Positions 33,529 to 41,806 of a stretch of DNA of 64,000 nt are shown one piece after another. How positions within the stretch are numbered: the first letter of the stretch is position 1; each line of letters opens with the position of its first letter. Below the pieces are notes generated by a model. That model had not been told where the DNA came from. It saw only the letters and a list, made by a program, of their open reading frames with translations, and ran no database searches. The DNA is from an uncultured bacterium (GTDB taxonomy: Bacteria; Cyanobacteriota; Vampirovibrionia; Gastranaerophilales; Gastranaerophilaceae), in assembly GCA_902763805.1 (NCBI GenBank), contig CACWTN010000003.1:1-64000 (forward strand), in the 5' to 3' direction. The position numbers and the translations under genes were made by a program.

Positions 33529-34198
33529 TTTTATCCCTTTTCAGTATTTTGTGAATAAAAGTTTTCAATCTGAAAATCTTTTTGTCTTCATCTGCTTTAG
33601 TTTCATCATCTTTTGTATTGTTTCTTTTGAAAATTTTAAATAAACCTTCCAGCTTTGATTTGATATTGCTGACAAGTTCTGACACTTTTTTTTCAATAAA
33701 GTTTTTTATTTCACCGAAAACGGCATTCAATTTGTCCTGAATATCGATAAATTTTTCTTTGATTTGTGCAATTTTATCTGCAATATTCAGTACGATATTG
33801 GGAATATTAGAGAGTGCCTTAAAGACGGGAACGGCGATTTTGTTAACGATTAAAGCAATTGGTTTTGTCAGAATATTATTACTGAGTTTTATACCCAAAT
33901 CCGCCATTTTTTGTGCCATGTTAATCATGTTTTGTTCAAAAGCTTTCAGCGCATCGGCTCTTATTGCAAGGGTTTGTTCATGTAACTTTTGCTGAGCTTC
34001 TCTTGCTCGCATCATTGCGCCTATCATTGCGCATTCGTGATAGCTCATTTCTCCGGGTTTTTGAACCCTTTCGCCGACGCGTCTTCCGCCTCCGCCTCCC
34101 ATGTTTGAACAAATCGGGCAGGCTCCCGGTGCAACTCCGTGCGGACATGTACCTGCTTTTACCGAAGGATTATTAATGCTGTTTAATGAGTTATTCAT
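33512..34198 (-). CDS. Protein with N-terminal CPHG-CPIC zinc-finger-like motif and amphipathic helices
   Basis: A 228-residue protein of unknown function. Near the N-terminus it has CPHGVAPGACPIC followed by a GGGGG linker: two CPxx/CPxC pairs that could bind one zinc or an FeS cluster. Residues about 55-200 are long amphipathic helices (MRAREAQQKLHEQTLAIRADALKAFEQ; KIAQIKEKFIDIQDKLNAVFGEIKNFIEKKVSELV) of apolipoprotein/MCP-like character, with a short hydrophobic stretch (LTKPIALIVNKIAVPVFKAL). A Lys/Asp-rich tail ends it. It overlaps the next gene and is 9 bases after the previous one, so it belongs to one operon. No SD is obvious, which fits coupling. Confidence 0.72.
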   Translation of the reverse strand: MNNSLNSINNPSVKAGTCPHGVAPGACPICSNMGGGGGRRVGERVQKPGEMSYHECAMIGAMMRAREAQQKLHEQTLAIRADALKAFEQNMINMAQKMADLGIKLSNNILTKPIALIVNKIAVPVFKALSNIPNIVLNIADKIAQIKEKFIDIQDKLNAVFGEIKNFIEKKVSELVSNIKSKLEGLFKIFKRNNTKDDETKADEDKKIFRLKTFIHKILKRDKNDSEN

Positions 34199-34207
34199 CT
34201 GCTGCGT

Positions 34208-34402
34208 TCAGGTAAATGATTCATTAATATACTCATTTACCACTCCTCTCTTGCGTTTTGCCGCAACAGAAAAATCCTTATACCACAGCTTTGACCCGAA
34301 GCTTGGTTGTTTAGGGGATTCTTTTACTGACAGATGTATAGTTTTGCGGTTAAGCGTAACATACATATTCCCCAGGTATTCCGGCTTTAACGGCTGCGGC
34401 AC
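34208..34402 (-). CDS. Short protein heading the three-gene operon, function unknown
   Basis: A 64-residue basic protein. A GTG start at 34402 has GGAAG at 9 bases; an alternative ATG at 34366 (52 residues) has GGGGA too close. It contains QPSFGSKLWYKDFS, a pattern reminiscent of the short phenylalanine/glycine N-terminal segments of other hypotheticals in the window. A -10 element at 34448-34453 on the minus strand lies 46 bases upstream. The stop is 9 bases before the next gene. Small size and two possible starts keep confidence moderate. Confidence 0.5.
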   Translation of the reverse strand: MPQPLKPEYLGNMYVTLNRKTIHLSVKESPKQPSFGSKLWYKDFSVAAKRKRGVVNEYINESFT

Positions 34403-34445
34403 AGTCGGGGACTTCCACCCCTTGTTTCCCTTATTTAATTTTCTT

Positions 34446-34467
34446 TAATTATATCATGATATAATTA
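34446..34467. promoter_or_regulatory. 22-bp perfect palindrome carrying two divergent -10 elements
   Basis: The centre is ATCATGAT at 34453-34460 and symmetry extends 7 bases to each side. TATAAT occurs on both strands within it (34460-34465 on +, 34453-34448 on -). The + copy ends 7 bases before the MATE ATG, the - copy faces the three-gene operon. RNA polymerases or a dimeric repressor bound here would couple the two directions. Confidence 0.55.
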
Positions 34468-34472
34468 TTTTT

Positions 34473-35786
34473 ATGCAAGGCCGATTATTTTATGTAAAAG
34501 ATATTTTAAAAATGGCGATACCGATAATATACGGAAATATCGGTTTTATTATGATTGGTGTAGGTGATGTTGTAGTTGCGGGAAGACACTCTACGGATAC
34601 GCTTGCTGCGATTAGTATTGCAACAGCCATAACGAATTGTATTATGATTTTCGGAATAGGGATACTTTGTACAATATCCGCAATCCTTTCCAATTACAGA
34701 GGAGAAGGTAAACCTATTGAAAAATACTTTTATCCTTCTATGCAGTTTGCGATGATTTTAGCACTTTTTGTATGTTTTGTAACATTGGGTTGTATTCCGT
34801 TTATTGATAAGCTTGGTTTTGCGGCAAATATTGTTCCTGCGGTAAAAGATTATTTCTTTATAACGGCATTTGCTGCATTCGGCGGATATTTGCACTGTAT
34901 GGCAAAAGAGTATTTGCAGGCTTTTGAGGTCGTTGTTTTTCCTAATCTGCTTACAATATTCTGTATATTCCTGAACGTTGCATTGAATATTTTGTTTGCC
35001 TTTGGTTTTGGTGTAATTCCTGAGATGGGTGCAAAGGGTTTAGCTATAGCAAGTCTTTTAACAAGGTATTTTATGGGGCTTGTTCTTATTGCATATTGTT
35101 ATAAAAAACTTGATATACAAAAAGGCAGGGTATCAGGATACTTTAAAGATTTAATAAAAGTCGGCTTACCTTCTTCTTTGGCAACGGTTGTTGAGTTTGC
35201 GGGATTTAATATTATAGCGGTTGTTATGGGCAGAATATCAGGTGTTTACGCTGCCGCTCATAATCTTCTTTGTACTTTGACGAGCGTTGCGTTTATGATA
35301 CCGCTTGCTATATCAAACGCTGTCGCGGTTAAGGTAGGATTTACAAACGGGGCAAGAGTTTATAAATCACTCAAAAACTATGCATATACAGGTCTTAAAA
35401 TGAGTGTTTTTGTAATGGCATGCTCTGTTATTTGTCTTGCATTTTTCCCGAATATTATTATAAGACTGTTTACAAATGACATTAACCTTATTAATGTGTG
35501 TGTGCCTATTGTTTATGTTTTATGCTTCTTTCAGATTTTTGACGGACTTCAGGTTACGCTCGGCGGTATTTTCAAAGGGTTAAAAAATACAAAAATTGTT
35601 ATGATTTCAAACATAATATCTTATTGGATTATTGCATTTCCTCTGGGGTGCGTTCTAGCGTTCAGTTTCAAATTGAATTTGCTTGGCTTTTGGTGTGCAC
35701 TTTGTATATCTTCGGTTCTTTTGTGTCTGATAATGTTTATATTTATGTTTTCAAAATTTAAAAAATTTGAAATAAAAAGTTTATAA
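34473..35786 (+). CDS. MATE-family multidrug/Na+ efflux transporter
   Basis: A 437-residue membrane protein with about 12 hydrophobic segments in two related halves, as expected for MATE proteins (MOP superfamily), which export cationic drugs or metabolites using Na+ or H+. Typical segments are MAIPIIYGNIGFIMIGVGDVVVAGRHSTDTLAAISIA at the N-terminus, and GLPSSLATVVEFAGFNIIAVVMGRISGVYAAAHNLL starting the second half. No SD is present; TATAAT ends 7 bases before the ATG, so a leaderless mRNA is predicted. Substrate unknown. Confidence 0.87.
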   Translation: MQGRLFYVKDILKMAIPIIYGNIGFIMIGVGDVVVAGRHSTDTLAAISIATAITNCIMIFGIGILCTISAILSNYRGEGKPIEKYFYPSMQFAMILALFVCFVTLGCIPFIDKLGFAANIVPAVKDYFFITAFAAFGGYLHCMAKEYLQAFEVVVFPNLLTIFCIFLNVALNILFAFGFGVIPEMGAKGLAIASLLTRYFMGLVLIAYCYKKLDIQKGRVSGYFKDLIKVGLPSSLATVVEFAGFNIIAVVMGRISGVYAAAHNLLCTLTSVAFMIPLAISNAVAVKVGFTNGARVYKSLKNYAYTGLKMSVFVMACSVICLAFFPNIIIRLFTNDINLINVCVPIVYVLCFFQIFDGLQVTLGGIFKGLKNTKIVMISNIISYWIIAFPLGCVLAFSFKLNLLGFWCALCISSVLLCLIMFIFMFSKFKKFEIKSL

Positions 35787-35811
35787 TATACTTCCTCCCT
35801 CATCTTTATTA

Positions 35812-35840
35812 TTTACGTACATCTGATTTTTTGTTATAAT
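35812..35840 (+). promoter_or_regulatory. Probable ftsH promoter
   Basis: TTTACG - 17 bases - TATAAT, 28 bases before the ftsH ATG, followed by a GAGGGAGAA SD. Confidence 0.6.
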
Positions 35841-35867
35841 CTAAGACAAATATAAAGAGGGAGAACA

Positions 35868-37826
35868 ATGAATAAAAATCAATCAGTAGGAATGTACGTA
35901 ATATTAGGCATAATGGTTCTGGCATTTATCTCAATGCTGTTTACAGGTCCTACATCAAGCACGGAAGAACTTTCATATACTGCGTTTTTGCAAAAAGTTG
36001 ATAATAAAGAAATAAAGAGCGTTAATCTCGGGAAAGATGTACTGATAGCTATTCCTGTTAACCAACCTGAGGCGAAAAAGCCTGCACAGGTTAACCCTAT
36101 TTATGGTGAGGTAAAAGCGCCCCAGCTTCAGTATAAGGTTATGATTCCCGAAAACTCCGATGTTCTTACGAAATTGGAAGCTAATAATGTAGAGGTTAAT
36201 GCAACAAAATCAGGTGAATCAGGCTCAATGTTCGGTCTCGGTTCTTCTGTTATAACTATATTACTGGTATTCGGATTTTTACTTTTGATTATAAAATCCA
36301 TTCAGGCAGGCGGAGCTCAGGCAATGTCGTTCGGCAAAAGCAGAGCAAAAATGCTTATGGATAACAAAGTTAAAACAACATTTAATGATGTTGCAGGTAT
36401 TGATGAAGAAAGAAAAGAACTGGAAGAAATCGTAGATTTTCTCAAACACAGTGATAAATATGTAAAACTGGGCGCTAAAATTCCTAAGGGCGTTCTTCTT
36501 GTAGGTGCTCCCGGTACAGGTAAAACATTAATGGCAAAAGCCGTTGCAGGCGAAGCAAAAGTACCGTTCTTCTCAATTAGCGGTTCTGACTTCGTTGAAA
36601 TGTTTGTCGGTGTCGGTGCTTCACGTGTAAGAGATTTGTTTGAACAGGCTAAAAAACATCAGCCCTGTATCGTATTTATTGATGAAATCGATGCAGTGGG
36701 TCGTCAAAGAGGCGCAGGATTAGGCGGCGGCCATGATGAAAGGGAACAGACTCTTAACCAGTTGCTTGTTGAGATGGACGGGTTTGATGAAAATACAAAT
36801 ATAATTATCCTTGCGGCAACAAACAGACCTGATATTTTGGATAATGCACTTTTAAGACCGGGAAGATTTGACAGACAAATCGTTATTAATAAGCCTGATG
36901 TACTCGGCAGAGAACAGATTTTGAATGTTCACGCAAAAAATAAACCGCTTTCAAAAGAAGTAAATCTTAAAACATTGGCAAAGAGAACTCCTGGTTTTAC
37001 GGGTGCTGATTTGTCAAACCTTCTGAATGAGGCTGCACTTTTGGCGGCACGTCATGATAAGTCGGAAATCGAAATGCCTGACCTGGAAGAAGCTATTGAT
37101 AAGGTTATGGCAGGTCCTGAAAAGAAAAGCAGAATTATATCTGATGAGGAAAAAGAAAACACAGCTTACCACGAAGTCGGTCACGCACTTCTTGCAAAAC
37201 TTCTCAAAGACTGCGACCCGCTTCACAAAGTATCTATTATTCCGCGTGGTATGGCGCTTGGTATAACACTTACACTTCCTGAAAAAGACCACTTAACAAT
37301 GAGAAAAAATCAATTGTTGGATAGAATTACGATGATTTTGGGCGGTCGTGTCGCAGAAGAAATTATCTACGGAAAAGATAATATTACAACAGGCGCTTCT
37401 AACGATTTGGAAAAAGTTTCGGCTCTTGCAAAAAGTATGGTAACAACTTACGGTATGTCTGACAAAATGGGTAACATGGCGTACGGTAAAGAACAGGAAC
37501 ACGTATTTATGGGCAGAAACTTCGGTAATACAAGAGATTTTTCGGAAGAAATCGCTGCCGATATAGATAAAGAGGTTAAGAAAATTATCGATACTCAGTA
37601 TGAACAGGCTAAAGCTCTTTTGACAGAAAACAAAGATATGCTTGAATTTATAGCAAAAGAACTTCTTGAAAAAGAAACCCTTGATCAGAATGAATTTGAA
37701 GAACTTATGAATAAAGTCCGCCGTATAAGAAATGGTGAACCTGCTGAAGTTGTGATGCAGGATCAAAACGATAATAATGAAAATAATCCGGAAGAAAGAG
37801 CAGAAGGAGAACAAAATAATGGATAG
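35868..37826 (+). CDS. ftsH: ATP-dependent zinc metalloprotease FtsH
   Basis: A 652-residue hexameric membrane AAA+ protease that removes misfolded membrane proteins and regulators such as LpxC in enterobacteria. Membrane helices are at residues about 8-26 and 120-140, with a small periplasmic domain between. The AAA module shows Walker A GAPGTGKT, Walker [13 protein letters not shown], the pore loop [21 protein letters not shown] and the SRH with RPGRFDRQI. The protease motif is HEVGH. The C-terminal tail is acidic ([16 protein letters not shown]). It overlaps the next small membrane-protein gene by 8 bases. Confidence 0.98.
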   Translation: MNKNQSVGMYVILGIMVLAFISMLFTGPTSSTEELSYTAFLQKVDNKEIKSVNLGKDVLIAIPVNQPEAKKPAQVNPIYGEVKAPQLQYKVMIPENSDVLTKLEANNVEVNATKSGESGSMFGLGSSVITILLVFGFLLLIIKSIQAGGAQAMSFGKSRAKMLMDNKVKTTFNDVAGIDEERKELEEIVDFLKHSDKYVKLGAKIPKGVLLVGAPGTGKTLMAKAVAGEAKVPFFSISGSDFVEMFVGVGASRVRDLFEQAKKHQPCIVFIDEIDAVGRQRGAGLGGGHDEREQTLNQLLVEMDGFDENTNIIILAATNRPDILDNALLRPGRFDRQIVINKPDVLGREQILNVHAKNKPLSKEVNLKTLAKRTPGFTGADLSNLLNEAALLAARHDKSEIEMPDLEEAIDKVMAGPEKKSRIISDEEKENTAYHEVGHALLAKLLKDCDPLHKVSIIPRGMALGITLTLPEKDHLTMRKNQLLDRITMILGGRVAEEIIYGKDNITTGASNDLEKVSALAKSMVTTYGMSDKMGNMAYGKEQEHVFMGRNFGNTRDFSEEIAADIDKEVKKIIDTQYEQAKALLTENKDMLEFIAKELLEKETLDQNEFEELMNKVRRIRNGEPAEVVMQDQNDNNENNPEERAEGEQNNG

Positions 37827-38307
37827 AGATTACATTGTTTTTCAGGAATATAAAATGTATTCCGAACAAAAAGAAAACTTTATTGACAGAAACTTTAAAA
37901 CAAACAGATTTTATATGGTGGCAATAACGGCTCTTATCTTTGCCTTGATTTATACGCATAATATTCTTTTTCTGAATGTTATATCAGCGACTCTGGTGTT
38001 CGCATTTCTAGGTGTTTCAGTAAGCTCTTTGTGGTGGATGAACGTTGATTCATACAACACTTTAATTAAGATAAAATACGGTGATGTTTTGGAAAAAATA
38101 GAAGAAAAACTTCCGATACATCCTTATACTGATGAATACAAAAGTATTGAAGAATTTAAAAACAGAAAAATATTTATGTTTTCTGATATACAGAAGTTTA
38201 TAGCAATTATTTCGGCATTATTTTTCTTTGCTGTTTTTGTAAGTGAGATTACGCCGATTTGCGTATCCGTATTTGATAAAATGATTAAAATTAAAAGCGG
38301 AATTTAG
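37819..38307 (+). CDS. Small membrane protein coupled to ftsH (RipA-like?)
   Basis: A 162-residue protein with probably three membrane segments (FYMVAITALIFALIYTHNI; FLNVISATLVFAFLGVSVSSLWW; FIAIISALFFFAVFVSEI). Between them is a cytoplasmic part NVDSYNTLIKIKYGDVLEKIEEKLP with a Y-xx-L-xx-IKY pattern, reminiscent of RipA-like octameric membrane proteins. The frame opens at 37777 within ftsH, but ATG 37819 follows AGAAGGAGAA at a normal distance, overlapping the ftsH stop. Coupling to ftsH hints at a role near membrane quality control, but no function is proven. Confidence 0.65.
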   Translation: MDRDYIVFQEYKMYSEQKENFIDRNFKTNRFYMVAITALIFALIYTHNILFLNVISATLVFAFLGVSVSSLWWMNVDSYNTLIKIKYGDVLEKIEEKLPIHPYTDEYKSIEEFKNRKIFMFSDIQKFIAIISALFFFAVFVSEITPICVSVFDKMIKIKSGI

Positions 38308-38363
38308 GAGCAAACAAACTAAAGGTTACAGCAGAGCTTGAAAAATTTTGAAGGTGGAAGGTT

Positions 38364-38987
38364 ATGAAAAATAAAGAATACAGTATTGCAATGAACTGGA
38401 GTTACGTTGGAATCTCCGTTGTTGTCTTTTCATTATTAACTGTGTTGGTTTTGTATCTGCCGTCGATGAGAGAAATTGATTCAACAATTTTGCGCTCGGT
38501 AAGACTTGCACTTTCGCCATTTCCAAGCTATATTCCTGTGTTTGTTTGTGAGTTTGGAAGGGCAAATGCGTATTTGTGGCCTCAGATTACTGCGGCTTGC
38601 GTTCTTGTATCGCACAGAATGTACCTGAAAGCTTTTATGCTTATCTTGTTTGTTCAAATTGGATTTTTCTTGAAAGAATTGATAAAGAATTATGTATGCC
38701 GCCCGCGTCCTGAGGGAAGCGGTATTGCAAGTTTCAGTTTTCCGTCTGGACACAGTTGCTTTGCAATGTGTTTCTGCGGAATAATAATTTATCTTATACA
38801 TTGTTATGTAAGAAGTGATTTTTGGAGAAATCTTTTAATAATAGTATTCGGACTCTGGATATTTATGGTAGGTCTGTCAAGAATGTGGCTGGGAGCTCAT
38901 TTCCCGAGCGATGTTTTGGCAGGAATGTTCCTTGGGTTTTTCCTTGTTAATCTGTTTATTATTCTTGATAAATCAATTTCACGTTAA
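38364..38987 (+). CDS. PAP2-family membrane phosphatase
   Basis: A 207-residue membrane protein with five or six helices. The PAP2 catalytic motifs are all present: KxxxxxxRP as KNYVCRPRPEG, PSGH as SFPSGHS, and SRxxxxxHxxxD as SRMWLGAHFPSD. Such enzymes dephosphorylate lipid phosphates, e.g. undecaprenyl diphosphate (BacA-like role), phosphatidic acid or phosphatidylglycerol phosphate; with the lipid A and glycan genes nearby a C55-PP phosphatase role is plausible. The SD is GAAGGTGGAAGG. It converges with comEC, overlapping 4 bases. Confidence 0.85.
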   Translation: MKNKEYSIAMNWSYVGISVVVFSLLTVLVLYLPSMREIDSTILRSVRLALSPFPSYIPVFVCEFGRANAYLWPQITAACVLVSHRMYLKAFMLILFVQIGFFLKELIKNYVCRPRPEGSGIASFSFPSGHSCFAMCFCGIIIYLIHCYVRSDFWRNLLIIVFGLWIFMVGLSRMWLGAHFPSDVLAGMFLGFFLVNLFIILDKSISR

Positions 38988-41386
38988 TCTGTGTATTTTT
39001 TCTTCTTAGGATTATAAGTCAGAACTCTGTATTCTTTTGGGGTTACGGTTATCCTGACGGAGTTATGAATGTCTGTTCTTAAAACTTTTGATTTTCTAAG
39101 AGTTTCTGTTGTGTATATCGAAGGATGCCCGAATTTGTTCTCGCCTGTTGAGATTATTGAGTATTCAGGGTTAAGATAATCTGCTATTGATTTGTTGATA
39201 ACTCCCGGTGCACCGTGATGCGGAACTTTTAGAACAGTTATGTTTTGCGGCAGATTGTTTTTTAGCTTGTTGAATGTTTCAATACCTGCATCGCCTGTGA
39301 AAAGCATTGAAAATTTTCCGTAAGTAAGCAGAGTTATTATTGAACTTTCATTATCTTTACCGTTTTTGATTAAATAGTTTGTTATTTTAAGTTTGTTGTT
39401 ATATACAGACTGATTATTTTCTGCCTGAATAACATTTGTATTTCTCTGTTTTGCGGTTTTATAAATTTCCTGCGCCTGAGGGGAAGTATGGTCAAGCGAG
39501 TTTACGTAGAGTGTTTTTACATTTATTTCTTTTAATAAATCGACAGTTCCGCCGCAGTGGTCGTTATCAAAGTGCGTGACAATAAGCGTATCTAAATTGT
39601 TAATCCCTCTGTCGATAAAATATTTTATGATAAGTAATTTTGCCTGAGATTTCCCTCCGTTGTATCCTGCTTTTCCTGTATCAATCATCATATATTTGTT
39701 GTCAGGCGTTTTAATCATAAAAGCGTCGGCATTTCCAACATCAAAAGCCGTTATCTCAAGATTTTTGTTTGGGAGCGATATTGTAGATAATAAAAGTACG
39801 GAAACAAATACGGGCAAAGTTATTCTCATCAATTTGATATATTTATTTCTGAACTCTTTATTAAGAAAAAGGGTTAAGTTAATCAAAATTATGTAGTACA
39901 AAATAATCTGCAGAGGGTTAGGGTGGGTTGTCTGCACTGCAGAATGCGGGAGTGCGCCCCAAAAGTCAGATATATTGATAAGTAAAGATATCAGCGGGTT
40001 CAGTACAAAATCGAATGCCATACAAACAAAATCAGCAATCGGTTGTATTATTGACACAAGCGAACTTATGAAACCGCCGAAACTTATAACAAAAAGGATA
40101 GGAACGCTCATAATATTTGCAAAAACGGAATAAATGCTTATGTTGTTGAAATAAAATATCTGAATAGGAATAACCCAGAGCTGAGCAATTACGGGAACCG
40201 TAATTGAGCCGATAATCCAGTTTGCAAAGGGGTGCTCAGACCTGATTATGTACGGCATCATAAAAAGCAGACCGAATGTTACTACAAAGGAGAGCTGAAA
40301 TCCGACGTCATTAATATACATCGGGTTGTATATAAGCATAAGAAATGCGACAAACGAAAGAAGTGAAATATTGTTTGCATCACGGTCGATTAGCTTTCCT
40401 ATAAGTACAAAAATAAGCATTAATGCCGCTCTGACAACAGATGCTCCCAATCCTGTCATGAGAACGTATGTTAAAACAAGAAGTATGCAGATGCTTATAT
40501 TGAGTTTAAAAGGGATTTTAATGAAGTTCATTATTAAAAAGAAAAATGAGTAAATGAAACCGACATTCATACCTGAAGCTGCAAGTATGTGCAGTAAACC
40601 TGAGTTGATGAATGATTGTTTGATATTTTCAGGCGGAGAAACAGCATCGTCGCCAAACACAATTCCGCCCAGTATTTCCAGATTAGGACTTGCCAGATAA
40701 CGGGCGTGAATTTTCAAAATATTTTCTCTGTAGTTATTTATTTTTTGTAAACACTTTTCTGTTAAAGATTTTTCCGAAGGAATTTTTTCATAGCACGGAA
40801 TATTCAAATCTTTCATATTATAGGGATTTCTGCCGTAAAATACCGCATAGGTGTCAAAATTCCTGAGATAATTTCCGTAGTCAAACTGAGAAGGGTTTCC
40901 TGCTTTAAACGGGGTTGACAGCCTTCCCCGTATTTTATACGAATCATAAATGTTAAAGTTTTCTTTTTCGCTAATCGTAACAAGGACTTTTTCGTTTTCA
41001 GGCTCTTTTACTATTCCGTCATATTCAATTTTGTTAACACTAAAGAAAAACTGTGTTTTGTCGTTGTTTTTAGTCTGCGGTATAGACAAAATTTTGCCGT
41101 AAATAACAGAGTTAACTGGAGCTAAATTAAGCAGATTATCAGTATCTTTTATCCTGAGAGAAGTATTCAAAATTCCGAAATAAAAAATTAAAGTCCATAT
41201 CAGAATTATTTTGAAAGGAAATAGATTTTTTACAGCCGACAGGATTAAAAAACCTGTAAGTAAAAGTGCAAATAAAACCGAGTTATCACTTAATACTCCA
41301 AACAGTGCAAGTAAATAAATCCCTGTAGATACAAGCATTAATATGTTTTTGTTTTGTGTGACAGCCAAACAAATATCCTTGAACAT
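38984..41386 (-). CDS. comEC: ComEC/Rec2 DNA-uptake channel protein
   Basis: An 800-residue membrane protein forming the inner-membrane DNA channel of natural transformation. The N-terminal OB-like DUF4131 domain (residues about 60-200), the competence domain with ILAASGMNVGFIYSFFF and LTGLGASVVRAALM-like GASVVRAALMLIF, and the C-terminal metallo-beta-lactamase domain with THFDNDHCGG, FTGDAG and KVPHHGAPG are in order. Full length compared with the family. It suggests DNA uptake through the type IV pilus system, which fits the prepilin cluster. No SD is seen; TAAAAT ends 6 bases before the ATG, predicted leaderless. Confidence 0.93.
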   Translation of the reverse strand: MFKDICLAVTQNKNILMLVSTGIYLLALFGVLSDNSVLFALLLTGFLILSAVKNLFPFKIILIWTLIFYFGILNTSLRIKDTDNLLNLAPVNSVIYGKILSIPQTKNNDKTQFFFSVNKIEYDGIVKEPENEKVLVTISEKENFNIYDSYKIRGRLSTPFKAGNPSQFDYGNYLRNFDTYAVFYGRNPYNMKDLNIPCYEKIPSEKSLTEKCLQKINNYRENILKIHARYLASPNLEILGGIVFGDDAVSPPENIKQSFINSGLLHILAASGMNVGFIYSFFFLIMNFIKIPFKLNISICILLVLTYVLMTGLGASVVRAALMLIFVLIGKLIDRDANNISLLSFVAFLMLIYNPMYINDVGFQLSFVVTFGLLFMMPYIIRSEHPFANWIIGSITVPVIAQLWVIPIQIFYFNNISIYSVFANIMSVPILFVISFGGFISSLVSIIQPIADFVCMAFDFVLNPLISLLINISDFWGALPHSAVQTTHPNPLQIILYYIILINLTLFLNKEFRNKYIKLMRITLPVFVSVLLLSTISLPNKNLEITAFDVGNADAFMIKTPDNKYMMIDTGKAGYNGGKSQAKLLIIKYFIDRGINNLDTLIVTHFDNDHCGGTVDLLKEINVKTLYVNSLDHTSPQAQEIYKTAKQRNTNVIQAENNQSVYNNKLKITNYLIKNGKDNESSIITLLTYGKFSMLFTGDAGIETFNKLKNNLPQNITVLKVPHHGAPGVINKSIADYLNPEYSIISTGENKFGHPSIYTTETLRKSKVLRTDIHNSVRITVTPKEYRVLTYNPKKKKYTD

Positions 41387-41392
41387 AAACAG

Positions 41393-41398
41393 ATTTTA
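41393..41398 (-). promoter_or_regulatory. -10-like element for a leaderless comEC mRNA
   Basis: Minus strand TAAAAT followed by CTGTTT and the comEC ATG; no SD. A TTGTTA sequence about 19 bases upstream could serve as -35. Confidence 0.45.
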
Positions 41399-41425
41399 AC
41401 ATGAATATTAGCTCAGTTAACAATC

Positions 41426-41453
41426 TTGCATTTACAACTTTAACATGTATAAT
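41426..41453 (+). promoter_or_regulatory. Probable ferredoxin gene promoter
   Basis: TTGCAT - 16 bases - TATAAT, followed by a leader of about 65 bases with two small hairpins: GTCTT/AAGAC and CGGAT-GAAA-ATCCG (41490-41503 region). Confidence 0.55.
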
Positions 41454-41458
41454 GAGAT

Positions 41459-41480
41459 TGTCTTAACAAAGACGGGAGAA
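41459..41480 (+). other. Leader element shared with the hydrogenase gene (copy 1)
   Basis: GTCTTAACAAAGACGGGAG near the start of the ferredoxin mRNA leader matches GTCTGAACAAAGACGAGGG directly before the hydrogenase start (41780-41798). GTCT can pair with AGAC in both. Confidence 0.5.
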
Positions 41481-41523
41481 ATGTAAAATCGGATGAAAAT
41501 CCGTACAGAAAAGGAGAAATAAA

Positions 41524-41700
41524 ATGACAGTAACTATTGATGATTCATGCATAGCTTGCGGCGCTTGCGAATCAATTTGCGACGCAGTATTCTCAGTAGA
41601 AGATAAGGCAAAAGTTAACGCTGCTAATGTTGCAGGTAACGAAGATGCAGTTCAGGAAGCTGCAGGTGCTTGCCCTGTTTCAGCTATTATTGTTGAATAA
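41524..41700 (+). CDS. Small [4Fe-4S] ferredoxin
   Basis: A 58-residue acidic ferredoxin. The cluster ligands are CIACGAC (residues 9, 12, 15) and the distant C50-P51 (GACPVSAI); an additional Cys at 19 lies where two-cluster ferredoxins have their fourth Cys of the first motif. Only one cluster is therefore expected, as in Thermotoga-type single-cluster ferredoxins. SD AAAGGAG 6 bases upstream. It has its own promoter and terminator and sits directly before the hydrogenase gene, so it is the likely electron carrier between PFOR and hydrogenase. Codons are strongly biased, suggesting high expression. Confidence 0.93.
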   Translation: MTVTIDDSCIACGACESICDAVFSVEDKAKVNAANVAGNEDAVQEAAGACPVSAIIVE

Positions 41701-41718
41701 TGGGTAAATAAAATAATC

Positions 41719-41752
41719 AAAAGAGCGTACTTATGAAAGTGCGCTCTTTTTG
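41719..41752 (+). terminator. Ferredoxin gene terminator
   Basis: AAAAGAGCGTACTT / AAGTGCGCTCTTTT, a 14-bp stem (one G-U) with an ATGA loop and trailing T. Confidence 0.88.
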
Positions 41753-41779
41753 TTTTTACATTTTTCTCCTTTTGTGTTA

Positions 41780-41798
41780 GTCTGAACAAAGACGAGGG
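41780..41798 (+). other. Leader element shared with the ferredoxin gene (copy 2)
   Basis: GTCTGAACAAAGACGAGGG; the last part overlaps the SD of the hydrogenase gene. See copy 1 at 41459-41480. Confidence 0.5.
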
Positions 41799-41806
41799 AA
41801 GATATT

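Noticed and set aside
37293-37814. 173-codon minus-strand open frame inside ftsH
   Set aside because: Antisense shadow of ftsH protease domain; Phe/His-rich without any motif or SD.
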